A stretch of DNA of 64,000 bases from Holophagales bacterium. Lineage in GTDB: Bacteria > Acidobacteriota > Thermoanaerobaculia > Multivoradales > Multivoraceae. The position numbers and the translations under genes are program-made. The notes beneath the pieces were generated by a model. That model worked only from the letters and a program-made list of their open reading frames with translations, searched no databases and was not told where the DNA came from. Location of the stretch: the NCBI GenBank assembly GCA_009845425.1, contig VXZQ01000005.1, positions 62,001 through 126,000 on the forward strand. The letters are read 5' to 3'. Positions 1-8,916 of the stretch are shown piece by piece; within the stretch, counting starts at the first letter, position 1, and each line of letters starts with the position of its first letter.

Positions 1-1
1 C

Positions 2-1207
2 GGCCTTCTTGGACTCGGCGTCGCCGCCGGTCTTCCGGCGGTTCTCGGCCGAACGTCCGCCGCGCTCGCGCTCGAGGAACTGCGGTCCGGGATCGCCGAC
101 GCGTCGGGACGGGTCCTGGTCGTGGTGGAGCTCTCCGGCGGCAACGACGGGCTGAACACCGTCATCCCGTTTCGGAACGACGAGTACTACCGGGTCCGCC
201 CGAACCTGGGCATTCGCCCGAAGCGGGCGATCGCGCTCACCGAGGAGGCCGGGTTCCACCCGTCGCTCGTCGGCATGGAGGGCCTGTACAAGGACGGGAA
301 CCTGGCGGTCGTCGAAGGCTGCGGCTACCCGAACCCGAGCCTGTCCCACTTCTCGTCGATGGGCTTCTGGCACACGGGCGTGCCGAACGGCGGCGAGGCG
401 CTCGGCTGGCTGGGCCGTCTCGCCGACGATCACGGCCCGGACGGTACGCCGAACTACATCGTCAACGTGGCCAGCTCGCAGTCCCTGGCCGTGCGCGCGG
501 CCCGGCACTCGCCGCTCGTGTTCGACGACCCGGGCCGCCTCCGGCGCCAGGGCACGCCGGGCGAGAAACAGGCGCTCGGCCAGTTCGGCACGGACGAGGC
601 GAGCGGCAACGACGCCCTCGACTTCCTGCGCGGCACGGCCGCCAACGCCGCTTCCAGCGCGGCGCTCGTGCGCGACGCCTGGTCCGGCTACCGCACGCCG
701 GTCGACTACGGCATCGGCGGCCTCGGCGCCGACCTGCGCAAGGTCGCGGCCCTGATCGAGGCCGAGCTGCCCACCCGCATCTACTACGTCAGCTTCCGCG
801 GCAACTCGTTCGACACCCACGTCCACCAGGCCGACACCCACGCCCGGCTGCTGATGTACATGTCCGACGCGGTCGCCGGCTTCCTGCGTGACGTCGACCG
901 GATTGGCCGCGCCGACGACGTGGCGGTTCTCATGTTCACCGAGTTCGGCCGGCGGGTGGAGGAGAACGCGAGCCTCGGCACCGACCACGGCACCGCCGGT
1001 CCGATGTTCGTCGCCGGCAAGGGCGTCGCCGGCGGTTTCTACGGCGACACGCCGAGCCTGACGGACCTCGACGACGGCAACCTGAAGATGACGACCGACT
1101 TCCGGCGGGTCTACGCGTCTATGATCGAGGGCTGGATGGGGATGGACGACGCCTCCGCCGTTCTCAAGGGCGAGTTCCCGGCGCTGCCGGTGTTCAGCGT
1201 GACGTAG
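2..1207 (+). CDS. DUF1501 family protein, 5' end outside window
   Basis: The reading frame is open from the first bases of the window, so this is the C-terminal 401 residues of a longer gene. The visible start is an Ala/Leu-rich stretch that looks like the end of a Tat-type signal region. It is followed by the family hallmark VELSGGNDGLNT and, near the C-terminus, a TDHGTAGPMFV motif. DUF1501 proteins belong to the alkaline-phosphatase/sulfatase-like fold; they are exported and usually encoded next to a DUF1549/DUF1553 or DUF1800 partner. That partner, if present, lies upstream of the window. The substrate is unknown. Confidence 0.85.
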   Translation, partial: GLLGLGVAAGLPAVLGRTSAALALEELRSGIADASGRVLVVVELSGGNDGLNTVIPFRNDEYYRVRPNLGIRPKRAIALTEEAGFHPSLVGMEGLYKDGNLAVVEGCGYPNPSLSHFSSMGFWHTGVPNGGEALGWLGRLADDHGPDGTPNYIVNVASSQSLAVRAARHSPLVFDDPGRLRRQGTPGEKQALGQFGTDEASGNDALDFLRGTAANAASSAALVRDAWSGYRTPVDYGIGGLGADLRKVAALIEAELPTRIYYVSFRGNSFDTHVHQADTHARLLMYMSDAVAGFLRDVDRIGRADDVAVLMFTEFGRRVEENASLGTDHGTAGPMFVAGKGVAGGFYGDTPSLTDLDDGNLKMTTDFRRVYASMIEGWMGMDDASAVLKGEFPALPVFSVT

Positions 1208-1281
1208 GGCTTGCGTACCCAGAGCGCGCCGTAGCTCGCGCCCACTGGCTGATCGTCGACTCTTGTCGCGCCTGGGGTTCT

Positions 1282-3003
1282 TCAGTTCCCTGCTCGATCC
1301 TTGATCCCTTCGATGGCGAGCCTCTGGATGTCTGCAACCGTCCGGTCAGTGTTCCCCGCGTCCTCTTCGAGATCGGCATAGGCCGTTTGTGCTTCGAGGT
1401 GTGCGACTGGTTGGCCGTCGAACGCCACCGTTCTCGTCACTGCACCGGCCCCCAGCTGCCAGGCGATTGAGACACTGAGGTCAGATGGGGCACTACCTTG
1501 CCCCGTGTAGTCGGAGAACTGGAACTTGTGCCGCAGTTCGAGTGGAGGTTCGTCTCGCAGGGCGAAGCCGCGCGTGACAATATGCCGCTCCTTGGTCTGC
1601 TCCCAGTGCGCGAGTTCTAGCAACCCGCTGGAGTTCGCCTCGCCTCGGCCGGTTGACACGTACGAGATCGACGATGTGGAGCGGAACAACGGCGCCAGTC
1701 TCTTCCTAAGGGATGACTCGAGCCTGTCAAGCGCGGGTCGGATCTCGACGCGGAAGACTCGGTCGAGTGCAGCGACACCGGCCACGTCAGGAGCGGGACT
1801 TGTCCGTTCCCGAACCAGCGCCGCCAGCTCCTCGTCCGCTTCGAGACGATCGAGCAAGCCATCGAAATCCGCGAGCGGCACGACCGATGCCGCGCTCCGG
1901 GACTGACGAGTCCGGCCCCCGTAGACGATGGCCCGGGCCGAAACGTTCGGGACCAGTTCGGATACCGGCCCGAACGCCGAGAAGTAGTCGGACGTGATGG
2001 TCGCCCCTGACTTGATCTCGATCGCGGCGAAGCTGTCCCCGTTCCTGAACAGCAAGTCGCATTCGAGTCCCTGTTTGTCCCGGAAGAACGAGAGGTTTGA
2101 GGACCGGCCCCGATTGAAGCGATGCTTCAACGCTTCGATGACGACCATGTTCTCGAACAGCGGTCCGCGGAGAGGGTGGGTCGTGACCTGCCGCGCATGT
2201 TCGATACCCAGCAGATGACAGGCCAGCCCGACGTCGAAGAAGTAGAGCTTCGGCGACTTGATCAGCCGCTTCCGGATGTTCGCATGGTAGGGCGGTAGCA
2301 GAAAGACAACGTAGCTGGCCTCCAGCAACGTGAGCCACTGCTTCGCCGTAACGTGGGAAACGCCCGCGTCCGCCCCCAGTGAGGAGAGGTTGGTGAGTTG
2401 GCCGACACGTCCCGCACACAGCCGAACGAACCGCTGAAAGCTCGACAGGTTCCGAATCTCCGCAAGCTGACGGACGTCGCGCTCCACGTAGGTCTCGAAG
2501 TAGTCCGCATAGGCCTGCCGAGGTTCGAGACTGTGGTCGAACACGCGAGGGTAGAAGCCGCTGTAGAGCAGATCGTCCACGGATCCGCCCGGAGTCGCCA
2601 GGCGGCGCTCGGCTAGCGAGAAGGGCAGCAGTCGGAGGAGAGCCGTGCGGCCCGCCAGCGACTGGCTGATCGCGTTCGAGAGGCCGAACTGCTGGCTACC
2701 GGTCAAGACGAAGAGACCGTTCGCCCGCTCCTCGTCCACGGCGACCTGGATGTACGAGAGCAGGCTCGGGACGCGCTGGATCTCATCGAGAATCGAGCCC
2801 ATGCCCACCTGAGCCAGGAAGCCTTGCGGATCCCGTTCCGCGAACTCCCGCTGATCGTGCGCCTCAAGGTTGACGTACGCCAGATCCGGAAAGGTCTCGC
2901 GACAAAGCGTCGTCTTGCCAGACTGGCGAGGCCCTGTCACGGTAACGACCGGATACTGCCCAAAGAGCTTAACGAGGACCGGCGTGATGTCGCGGCGGAT
3001 CAT
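1282..3003 (-). CDS. AAA family ATPase with DUF4143 domain and extra C-terminal region
   Basis: The N-terminal AAA_14 ATPase has Walker A GPRQSGKT at residues 24-31 and Walker B SILDE at about 70-74. A DUF4143 region with a winged-helix-like segment (VSHVTAKQW) follows. Near residue 310 is a PD-(D/E)XK-like pattern, with an ECD segment and then IEIKSG. Family members normally end at about 380-440 residues. This protein continues for about 190 further residues of no family I recognise. It is convergent with the DUF1501 gene and monocistronic, with its own AT-rich promoter at 3030-3059. The role of these ATPases is not established; many are scattered, horizontally mobile genes. Confidence 0.85.
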   Translation of the reverse strand: MIRRDITPVLVKLFGQYPVVTVTGPRQSGKTTLCRETFPDLAYVNLEAHDQREFAERDPQGFLAQVGMGSILDEIQRVPSLLSYIQVAVDEERANGLFVLTGSQQFGLSNAISQSLAGRTALLRLLPFSLAERRLATPGGSVDDLLYSGFYPRVFDHSLEPRQAYADYFETYVERDVRQLAEIRNLSSFQRFVRLCAGRVGQLTNLSSLGADAGVSHVTAKQWLTLLEASYVVFLLPPYHANIRKRLIKSPKLYFFDVGLACHLLGIEHARQVTTHPLRGPLFENMVVIEALKHRFNRGRSSNLSFFRDKQGLECDLLFRNGDSFAAIEIKSGATITSDYFSAFGPVSELVPNVSARAIVYGGRTRQSRSAASVVPLADFDGLLDRLEADEELAALVRERTSPAPDVAGVAALDRVFRVEIRPALDRLESSLRKRLAPLFRSTSSISYVSTGRGEANSSGLLELAHWEQTKERHIVTRGFALRDEPPLELRHKFQFSDYTGQGSAPSDLSVSIAWQLGAGAVTRTVAFDGQPVAHLEAQTAYADLEEDAGNTDRTVADIQRLAIEGIKDRAGN

Positions 3004-3029
3004 GCTCGGATCATAACCGAACCGTGTCC

Positions 3030-3059
3030 ATTTTGAAAGTTATACTTTCATATTGTCCA
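3030..3059 (-). promoter_or_regulatory. promoter with palindromic operator-like site in the spacer
   Basis: On the minus strand the ATPase gene is preceded by TGGACA (3054-3059), an 18-nt spacer and CAAAAT (3030-3035). The spacer holds a perfect inverted repeat, GAAAGT-ATA-ACTTTC (3035-3049). A repressor bound there would block RNA polymerase. The site is markedly AT-rich for this window. Promoter assignment is by hexamer match only. Confidence 0.5.
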
Positions 3060-3099
3060 GTACGCCTGCCCCTCCGCAAGCGGGCTCGCCGTACGCCGC

Positions 3100-5262
3100 T
3101 CAGGGAGCCCCGCCGGCCGCGGCGGCCTGCTCGTCGGCGAGCATGTTGCGGCGGTGGAGAACGTAGGCCTTGAGCAGGGCGACGTCGTCGCGGTCGAGGA
3201 CCGGTGCGAAGCTAGGCATGCCGAGGTCGACGAGGGCGCCCTCGAGCAGGGCGGCCTCGTAGGAGTCGAAGACCCGTTGCGAGGACTGGCGGAGGTCCGG
3301 GGTCACGCCGCCGGAGACGGCGCCGTATCCGTGGCAGACGAGGCAGTACTGGTTGAACAACCGTCGGCCGGCGTCGATGTCTTCCGCCTCTGCGCCGTGG
3401 TCGACACGGGTGACGCGGATCTCGCGGCGCTCCTGCCGCTCGATCGGCCGGCCGGTGGCGCCGAGGGCGTAGACGACGATGCGGCCCTCGGACTCGACAG
3501 CCTGCCGGGCCGAGCGGCTGCCGACGATGCCGAAAGCGCCGCCCCAGCCGGACATGACGGCGATGTACTGAGTGCCGCCGGACTCGAAGGTGATCGGCGG
3601 CGCGATGACGCCGCTGCCGGTGTAGCTCTCCCAGAGCTTCTCGCCATCGTCGGCGCGATACGCGGTCAACTGGCCGAAGGGCGTGCCCTGGAAGACCAGG
3701 TTGCCGGCGGTGGCTAGCGTGCCGCCCGACCAGGGCATCGTGTACTGGGCCCGCCAGACCTCGCGCTGCGCGACCGGATCCCAGGCCAGGAGATGGCCCG
3801 AGAGCAGGGCCGGCGGCGCATCCTCGGCCAGCATCTGGCCCGAGAGGCCGGTGGCGTCGACGATTGCCTGGGGGATGTCCTCGGGAGACGCCGCGCGCAC
3901 TCCGAGGTTCCACTGCCCCGGTGTGTACTCGTAGTTGGGATCCGGGACGTAGAAGTTCCCCATCTCCATCGCCGGGATGTAGACGAGGCCGGTCTTCGGA
4001 CTGAACGCCATCGGATGCCAGTTGTGGCCGCCGAGCGGCCCCGGCGATACGTTGACGGTCTGATCGGTGTAGCGCGCTCCCGCGAGCTCGACCGGCCGGC
4101 CGCTGGCGAGGTCAACGTGGCTGGCCCAGGTCACCGTGACGAACTCCTCGGCCGAGATCAGCTCGCCGGTCCGGCGGTCGAGGACGTAGAAGAAGCCGTT
4201 CTTCGGCGCCTGCATGAGGACCTGGCGCACCCTGCCGCCGATCGGCAGCTCGGCGAGCATGATCGGCTGGGTGGCGGTGTAGTCCCAGGTGTCTCCGGGC
4301 GTCGTCTGGTAGTGCCAGACGTACTCGCCGGTGTCGGGGCGGAGCGCGACGATCGACGACAGGAACAGGTTGTCGCCGCCGCCGGGGCTGCGGAGGTTCC
4401 GGTCCCAGGGCGCGCCGTTGCCGACGCCGATGTACAGCAGGTCGAGTTCAGGGTCGTAGACGATCGAGTCCCAGACCGTGCCGCCGCCGCCGCCGGTCCA
4501 CCACTCGCCGGTCCAGGTCTCGGCGGCCATCCGCATCGCCTCGTTCTCGAAGCCGTCCGCCGGGTTTCCGGGGACCGTGTAGAAGCGCCAGGCGCGCTCG
4601 CCGGTCTCCGCGTCGTAGGCGTCGACGTAGCCGCGCACGCCGTACTCGGCGCCGCTGTTGCCGATGATCACCTTGCCCTTGGCGATCCGGGGCGCGCCGG
4701 TGATCGTGTACATCGAGTCCTCGGGGACGGTCATCGTCGACCAGGCGAGCTCTCCGGTCTCGGCGTCGATGGCGATCAGGCGGCCGTCGAGCGTGGCGGA
4801 GATCACCTTGCCGCGGTAGAGGGCGGCGCCGCGGTTGACGGCGTCGCAGCAGGTCTTCATCGCGATGGAGCGCGGAACCTGGGGGTCGTACGTCCACAAC
4901 GGCTCGCCGGTCACCGCGTCGAGGGCGTAGATGACGTTCCAGGCGCCGGTCGCGTACATCACGCCGTCGACGATCAGCGGCGTGGCTTCCAGCCCCCTCT
5001 TCGTGTTCGTCTCCTGGACCCAGGCGATGCCGAGTTGGTCCACGTTGCCGTCGTTGATCTGGTCGAGGACGCTGTAGCGCTGCTCCTTGTAGGTGCCGCC
5101 GTAGGTCAGCCAGTCGCCGGTGCGGCCCGCGGCCGCGACCAGCGCGGCGTCGTCGACCGCGTAGGCGGCTTCGGCCCGGCGGGGCGGCGGCTGGGAGACC
5201 GTCGCGGCGGCCAGAAACAAGGCCGTTCCAACGGCAAGAAGGACGGTGCGCTTCAGCTTCAT
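3100..5262 (-). CDS. PQQ-dependent alcohol dehydrogenase with C-terminal cytochrome c (quinohaemoprotein)
   Basis: This 720-residue periplasmic enzyme has a Sec signal peptide (residues 1 to about 32), an eight-bladed PQQ propeller and a C-terminal cytochrome c domain. The vicinal disulfide CC is at residues 138-139. The metal/PQQ site is marked by GAEYGVRG and by the catalytic Asp in DTWDYTA. The residue two after that Asp is Thr, which argues for calcium and not a lanthanide. The haem motif CLVCH is at 640-644, with a likely Met ligand in LGMPSF. Electrons from alcohol oxidation would pass from PQQH2 to the attached haem and on to the respiratory chain. It is the last gene of a minus-strand operon, 2 nt after the preceding PQQ enzyme. 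The substrate cannot be read from the sequence. Confidence 0.9.
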   Translation of the reverse strand: MKLKRTVLLAVGTALFLAAATVSQPPPRRAEAAYAVDDAALVAAAGRTGDWLTYGGTYKEQRYSVLDQINDGNVDQLGIAWVQETNTKRGLEATPLIVDGVMYATGAWNVIYALDAVTGEPLWTYDPQVPRSIAMKTCCDAVNRGAALYRGKVISATLDGRLIAIDAETGELAWSTMTVPEDSMYTITGAPRIAKGKVIIGNSGAEYGVRGYVDAYDAETGERAWRFYTVPGNPADGFENEAMRMAAETWTGEWWTGGGGGTVWDSIVYDPELDLLYIGVGNGAPWDRNLRSPGGGDNLFLSSIVALRPDTGEYVWHYQTTPGDTWDYTATQPIMLAELPIGGRVRQVLMQAPKNGFFYVLDRRTGELISAEEFVTVTWASHVDLASGRPVELAGARYTDQTVNVSPGPLGGHNWHPMAFSPKTGLVYIPAMEMGNFYVPDPNYEYTPGQWNLGVRAASPEDIPQAIVDATGLSGQMLAEDAPPALLSGHLLAWDPVAQREVWRAQYTMPWSGGTLATAGNLVFQGTPFGQLTAYRADDGEKLWESYTGSGVIAPPITFESGGTQYIAVMSGWGGAFGIVGSRSARQAVESEGRIVVYALGATGRPIERQERREIRVTRVDHGAEAEDIDAGRRLFNQYCLVCHGYGAVSGGVTPDLRQSSQRVFDSYEAALLEGALVDLGMPSFAPVLDRDDVALLKAYVLHRRNMLADEQAAAAGGAP

Positions 5263-5264
5263 GA

Positions 5265-7244
5265 CTAGGGTTCCTCTCGGGGCAACGCCAGCACGACGAG
5301 CTCGGGAGTCGTGCCACCGCCGCCCATTCCGAACCGGCCGCCGCCGGTGGCGACGGCGAGGTACTGCCGGCCGCCGTGTTCGTAGCTGATTACGTTCGAG
5401 TTGGGAGTGCCGGGTAGCTCAATGCCGCCCAGGTATGCGCCCGTCGCCTTTTCGTAGACGCTGATCTCGGGCGGTACGTCGGGCTCTTTCGCTTCCGGGT
5501 CGCCGGAGTGCTCTCTCGTCGCGGTGACGAACAGCAGCGTGGGGGTGACAAGGGGCGCCGCGGTGTGAGTGGCGACCCCGAGGCGACCCAGTTCGAGGTC
5601 GGCGATGGCTGGATGGTTCACGGGACCGACGCCGTGCGGGACCATCCAGAGGTGCTCGCCGGTGTTCAGATCGATCGCCGTGATTCGCCCGTATGGCGGC
5701 TTGACCAGGGGCAGTCCACGGGGTCCCTCGACGGTCCGGTACCAACGATCCGGCACGAAGTTCAGGTCGGAGCGGTTCGGATCCGGCCTGGTCAGGGAGA
5801 CGCTGGCCGCACGGGTATGGGAGACGACGTAGAGGATCCCGGTTTCGGGATCGACCGCGGCGCCGGTCCAGTTCGCTCCGCCGCCGTCGGCCGGCAACTG
5901 GATCGTCGGCTTGCCCGACTCCTCGAAGCGCGGCGGCGTGTAGAGCGGCACCAGGTCGTAGTCGGCCGCGATCTCGATCGCCTCGGCGCGGAGTTCGGGA
6001 GTCCAGTCGATCAGGTCGTCTTCGGTGATGCCCTGGCGGTCGAAGGCGGGCGGCCGGGTCGGGAAGGGCTGGGTTGGCGCGGCACGCTCGCCCGGCACGT
6101 CGCTTGGCGGCACCTCGCGTTCCTCGATCTCCCACACCGGCTTGCCGGTCAGCCGGTCGAAGACGAAGGCGAAGGCCTGCTTGGTGACCTGGACCACGCC
6201 TCGCACCCGCTCGCCCTCCACCGTCGCCTCGAACAGGTTCGGGGCGGTCGGGGGGTCGTAGTCCCAGAGGCCGTGGTGGACGAACTGGTAGTGCCACTGG
6301 CGCTGGCCCGTCTTGCAGTCGACCGCGACGATGCTCTCGGCGTAGAGATTGTCACCGAGCCGGTGGCCGCCGTAGAGATCGTTCGTCGGCGTGCCAACCG
6401 GCAGGTAGGCGGTTCCCGCCTCCTCGTCGACTGCGATCATGGACCAGACGTTCGTGTTACCGCTGTAGCGCCATGACTCGTCTTCCCAGGTCTCGACGCC
6501 GAGTTCGTCGTTCTGCGGGATGGTGTGGAAGACCCAGGCGAGTTCGCCGGTCGGGATGTCATACGCGCGCACGAAGCCGGGCGGCGCCTCCTTGTGAGTG
6601 GCGAAGTCCGCCACGATCGAGCCCACGATCACGGTGTTGCCGCAGACTGCCGGCGGCGAACTGTGCGTCGTCAGGCGCTCCATCACCTCGCGACCCAGGT
6701 GCGGCGTCATCTCGACCGTGCCGCCATCGCCGAACCCGGGGTCGGGTTCTCCGGTCCGGGCGTCGAGCGACACAAGGCGGCGGTCGTGGGTGGGAATCAG
6801 GATCCGTTCGCGTTCGCCGTCCGTCCACCAGGCGACTCCGCGGTGGTGGAAGCCGAGGTTCGCCGGCCGTCCGGCGCGCCAGCTTTCCGGGTCGTAAGTC
6901 CAGAGCGTCTCGCCGCTGCTGGCGTCGATCGCGGCGACCTGGCTGAGCGACGTAGCGACGAAGATCCGGCCGCCGACCTCGAGTGGAATCGCCTTGAACT
7001 GGCCGCGTCGCACGCTGCTCGGGACTTCGGTGTCCGCGGCGATCGAGCGCCAGCGCCAGACGACCTCGACGTCCTGGAAGTTGTCGCGGTCGATCTGGTT
7101 CAGCCTGGAGTACTTGCTGTTGCCGGGATCGCCGCCGAAGGCTGGCCAGTCGCCGGCGGCTCCGGTCTGGGCCGTGAGCGGCGGACTCGCGAGTGGTGCA
7201 GCGAGCGCCGCAACGGCCACAGCAAGCCTGGAGAGGGTGCTCAG
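5265..7244 (-). CDS. PQQ-dependent dehydrogenase, glucose-dehydrogenase-like branch
   Basis: This is a propeller enzyme of about 659 residues that starts DWPAFGGDPGNSKYSRL, typical of the membrane glucose dehydrogenase-like PQQ group. It shows GDNLYAESIVAVD and the catalytic segment HHGLWDYDPP, and has no haem motif. The likely start is a CTG at 7244 that overlaps the stop of the preceding gene (CTGA). It gives a signal peptide with a basic n-region (MSTLSRLAVAVAALAAPLAS). The first standard start, GTG at 7220, would remove the Arg. The DUF6644 proteins encoded just upstream may anchor it or accept its electrons; that is inference from operon order. Confidence 0.85.
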   Translation of the reverse strand: MSTLSRLAVAVAALAAPLASPPLTAQTGAAGDWPAFGGDPGNSKYSRLNQIDRDNFQDVEVVWRWRSIAADTEVPSSVRRGQFKAIPLEVGGRIFVATSLSQVAAIDASSGETLWTYDPESWRAGRPANLGFHHRGVAWWTDGERERILIPTHDRRLVSLDARTGEPDPGFGDGGTVEMTPHLGREVMERLTTHSSPPAVCGNTVIVGSIVADFATHKEAPPGFVRAYDIPTGELAWVFHTIPQNDELGVETWEDESWRYSGNTNVWSMIAVDEEAGTAYLPVGTPTNDLYGGHRLGDNLYAESIVAVDCKTGQRQWHYQFVHHGLWDYDPPTAPNLFEATVEGERVRGVVQVTKQAFAFVFDRLTGKPVWEIEEREVPPSDVPGERAAPTQPFPTRPPAFDRQGITEDDLIDWTPELRAEAIEIAADYDLVPLYTPPRFEESGKPTIQLPADGGGANWTGAAVDPETGILYVVSHTRAASVSLTRPDPNRSDLNFVPDRWYRTVEGPRGLPLVKPPYGRITAIDLNTGEHLWMVPHGVGPVNHPAIADLELGRLGVATHTAAPLVTPTLLFVTATREHSGDPEAKEPDVPPEISVYEKATGAYLGGIELPGTPNSNVISYEHGGRQYLAVATGGGRFGMGGGGTTPELVVLALPREEP

Positions 7245-7714
7245 GACAGCAGCCCGATCAGGCGGGCGTAGACCGAAACGCTGGTCCAGATGCCGATCGA
7301 GAGGAAGCCGACCACCTTTGGCCAGTGTCCGAGCGTTCCTTCTTCGGCGAGGGCGACCCGGCGGCGGATCGTGAAGTTGAAGAGCAGCCCGATGACAATG
7401 ATCTGCATCTTCCACCAGAAGAAGGGGCTGTAGTACTGCTTGAGCGCCGTTGAGAGGACCTGGGGCGCGCCGGTCACGAACAGGGCGACGAAACTCCAGA
7501 TCATCCACCGGTCCAGCTCACGGGCGAGCTGGTTGAGAGGCGTCTTGATCAGGCCGCGGCCGAGCAGGCGCATGTCCACGACCAGGACCGCGCCGGCGAA
7601 GCCGACCAGCGCGACCAGGTGAGCGCACTGGATGATCGGCGACGCCCAGGTCTCCTCCAGCATCCAGGCGCTGAAGGGCAGGCCCTGCATCCACTCGAAG
7701 AAGGACTGCAACAT
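7241..7714 (-). CDS. DUF6644 family membrane protein (copy 2)
   Basis: This 157-residue protein has about four hydrophobic helices. The N-terminal pattern FFEWMQGLPFSAWMLEETWASPIIQCAHLVALVGFAG resembles DUF6644. The DMRLLGRGL segment is characteristic of the family and is shared with the neighbouring paralogue at 7737-8261. It sits between that paralogue and a PQQ dehydrogenase and shares a 4-nt stop/start overlap with the latter. No cofactor ligands are obvious, although a His in the second helix (CAHLV) aligns with the His of the paralogue (TIHVV). Function is unknown; a membrane anchor or quinone-linked electron-transfer role for the PQQ enzymes is inference. Confidence 0.75.
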   Translation of the reverse strand: MLQSFFEWMQGLPFSAWMLEETWASPIIQCAHLVALVGFAGAVLVVDMRLLGRGLIKTPLNQLARELDRWMIWSFVALFVTGAPQVLSTALKQYYSPFFWWKMQIIVIGLLFNFTIRRRVALAEEGTLGHWPKVVGFLSIGIWTSVSVYARLIGLLS

Positions 7715-7736
7715 GAGACGATCCTCCGCGGCCTCT

Positions 7737-8261
7737 TCAGGCGCCGATGTTCAGGTTGTTCCACCAGCCGGGCATCAGGCCGCTGTAGGCCATCATCCGT
7801 CCGGTGACCACGACCGCCGCCCACAACACGAGGGACACGACCCCGGCGAGTCGGGCGTTCAGCGGAATCTCGCGGCCCTGGTCCCACGCCTGGACCGACT
7901 TGTAGGTCGCGTAGTGGAACCAGAACATGTTGATGCCGGCGACAAGCATCAGCGCCATCTTGGCCCAGAAGTAGAAGTTGCCGTAGTACCGCATCGGCTG
8001 GCTGTAGAGCAGCAATGCCCCGGTGATCAGGTTGATGCCGTAGCCGGTCAGCGCCCACGGGAAGAGGCGGGTCGGGATGTTCGATACCGGCACCTTCTTG
8101 AGCGTGAACCCGATCAGGCGCATGTCCCAGTACGCGATCAACCCGGCGAACAGGCACATGCTGACGACGTGGATCGTCAGCATGGTCGGGTAGGCGTTCA
8201 GCGACTCCCGCAGCGCGATGCTGCTGGGAAGCGCATCGACCCACTCGAAGAGGCTACGCAT
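7737..8261 (-). CDS. DUF6644 family membrane protein (copy 1)
   Basis: This 174-residue protein has about four or five transmembrane helices. It matches DUF6644 through LFEWVDALPSSIALRESL near the N-terminus and YWDMRLIG after the second helix. Its His-containing second helix (TIHVVSM) and the segment MFWFHYATYK carry histidines that could bind haem; this is only suggestive. It is the paralogue of the next gene, 22 nt downstream, so the pair is a tandem duplication that has diverged. It lies between a periplasmic cytochrome and two PQQ dehydrogenases in the same operon. Confidence 0.75.
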   Translation of the reverse strand: MRSLFEWVDALPSSIALRESLNAYPTMLTIHVVSMCLFAGLIAYWDMRLIGFTLKKVPVSNIPTRLFPWALTGYGINLITGALLLYSQPMRYYGNFYFWAKMALMLVAGINMFWFHYATYKSVQAWDQGREIPLNARLAGVVSLVLWAAVVVTGRMMAYSGLMPGWWNNLNIGA

Positions 8262-8308
8262 GGAGGGTCAGTGCGGGGCTCGGGAGGCGGAGGTGCGTCG
8301 CCGGAGAA

Positions 8309-8845
8309 CTACTTGCAGCGGGACGATTCCGGGTAGCGGCGATAGATCGCGTGGCAATCCTCGCAGGCCCCGGCGAGATCGTTCGTCAGATCGCTCACCG
8401 TGTCGCGATCCTCTTCGTGCGCCGCGGCGTAGATCTTCTTCGCGACCTCGGTCAACTGCTTCGCGTACTTCTGGTAGTCCTCGTTGCCCACAGGGGCCGG
8501 CGTGCCGTTCTGGCACATGCGGTCCGGGTTCATGATCAGCGGTTCGATCTCGGCGAGCGCCAGGGCCGCCTGCTGGGGGACCTGCCAGCCGGTGTAGATG
8601 CCGGAGAAGAGGGAGGATACGGAGCCGTCGCCTTCTTCGGCCGGGTCCGGCGGGCTCCCCGGGTCCGTCATCTGGACGTCGAACAGGAAGTTGGAGTTCG
8701 GGAACAGGATGGCGCGCATCAGTTCGGCCAGGTTGCCGACCGGTTCCTCGTGCTCGGAGGCGGCAGCGGGCGACACGGCGATCGCTGTGCAGGCCGCGAG
8801 GACAACGGCGGCCGTCAGCATCGCCGCCAGGTTCTTCGAACGCAT
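8309..8845 (-). CDS. exported monohaem c-type cytochrome, c556/c'-like
   Basis: The start is the ATG at 8845, preceded by GGAGAT. It gives a 178-residue protein with an Ala-rich signal peptide (residues 1 to about 29). The single haem motif CEDCH lies close to the C-terminus (about 161-165), as in cytochrome c' and c556. A longer upstream frame exists but lacks coding character. In this operon it is a likely electron acceptor for the haem-free PQQ dehydrogenase at 5265-7244. Confidence 0.85.
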   Translation of the reverse strand: MRSKNLAAMLTAAVVLAACTAIAVSPAAASEHEEPVGNLAELMRAILFPNSNFLFDVQMTDPGSPPDPAEEGDGSVSSLFSGIYTGWQVPQQAALALAEIEPLIMNPDRMCQNGTPAPVGNEDYQKYAKQLTEVAKKIYAAAHEEDRDTVSDLTNDLAGACEDCHAIYRRYPESSRCK

Positions 8846-8916
8846 ATCCGGGATCTCCTTCACCTCAGGGGAATCGGTCGTGGTAGCTGCGGTGGTTTGA
8901 GCCGCGCGAGTGTAGC

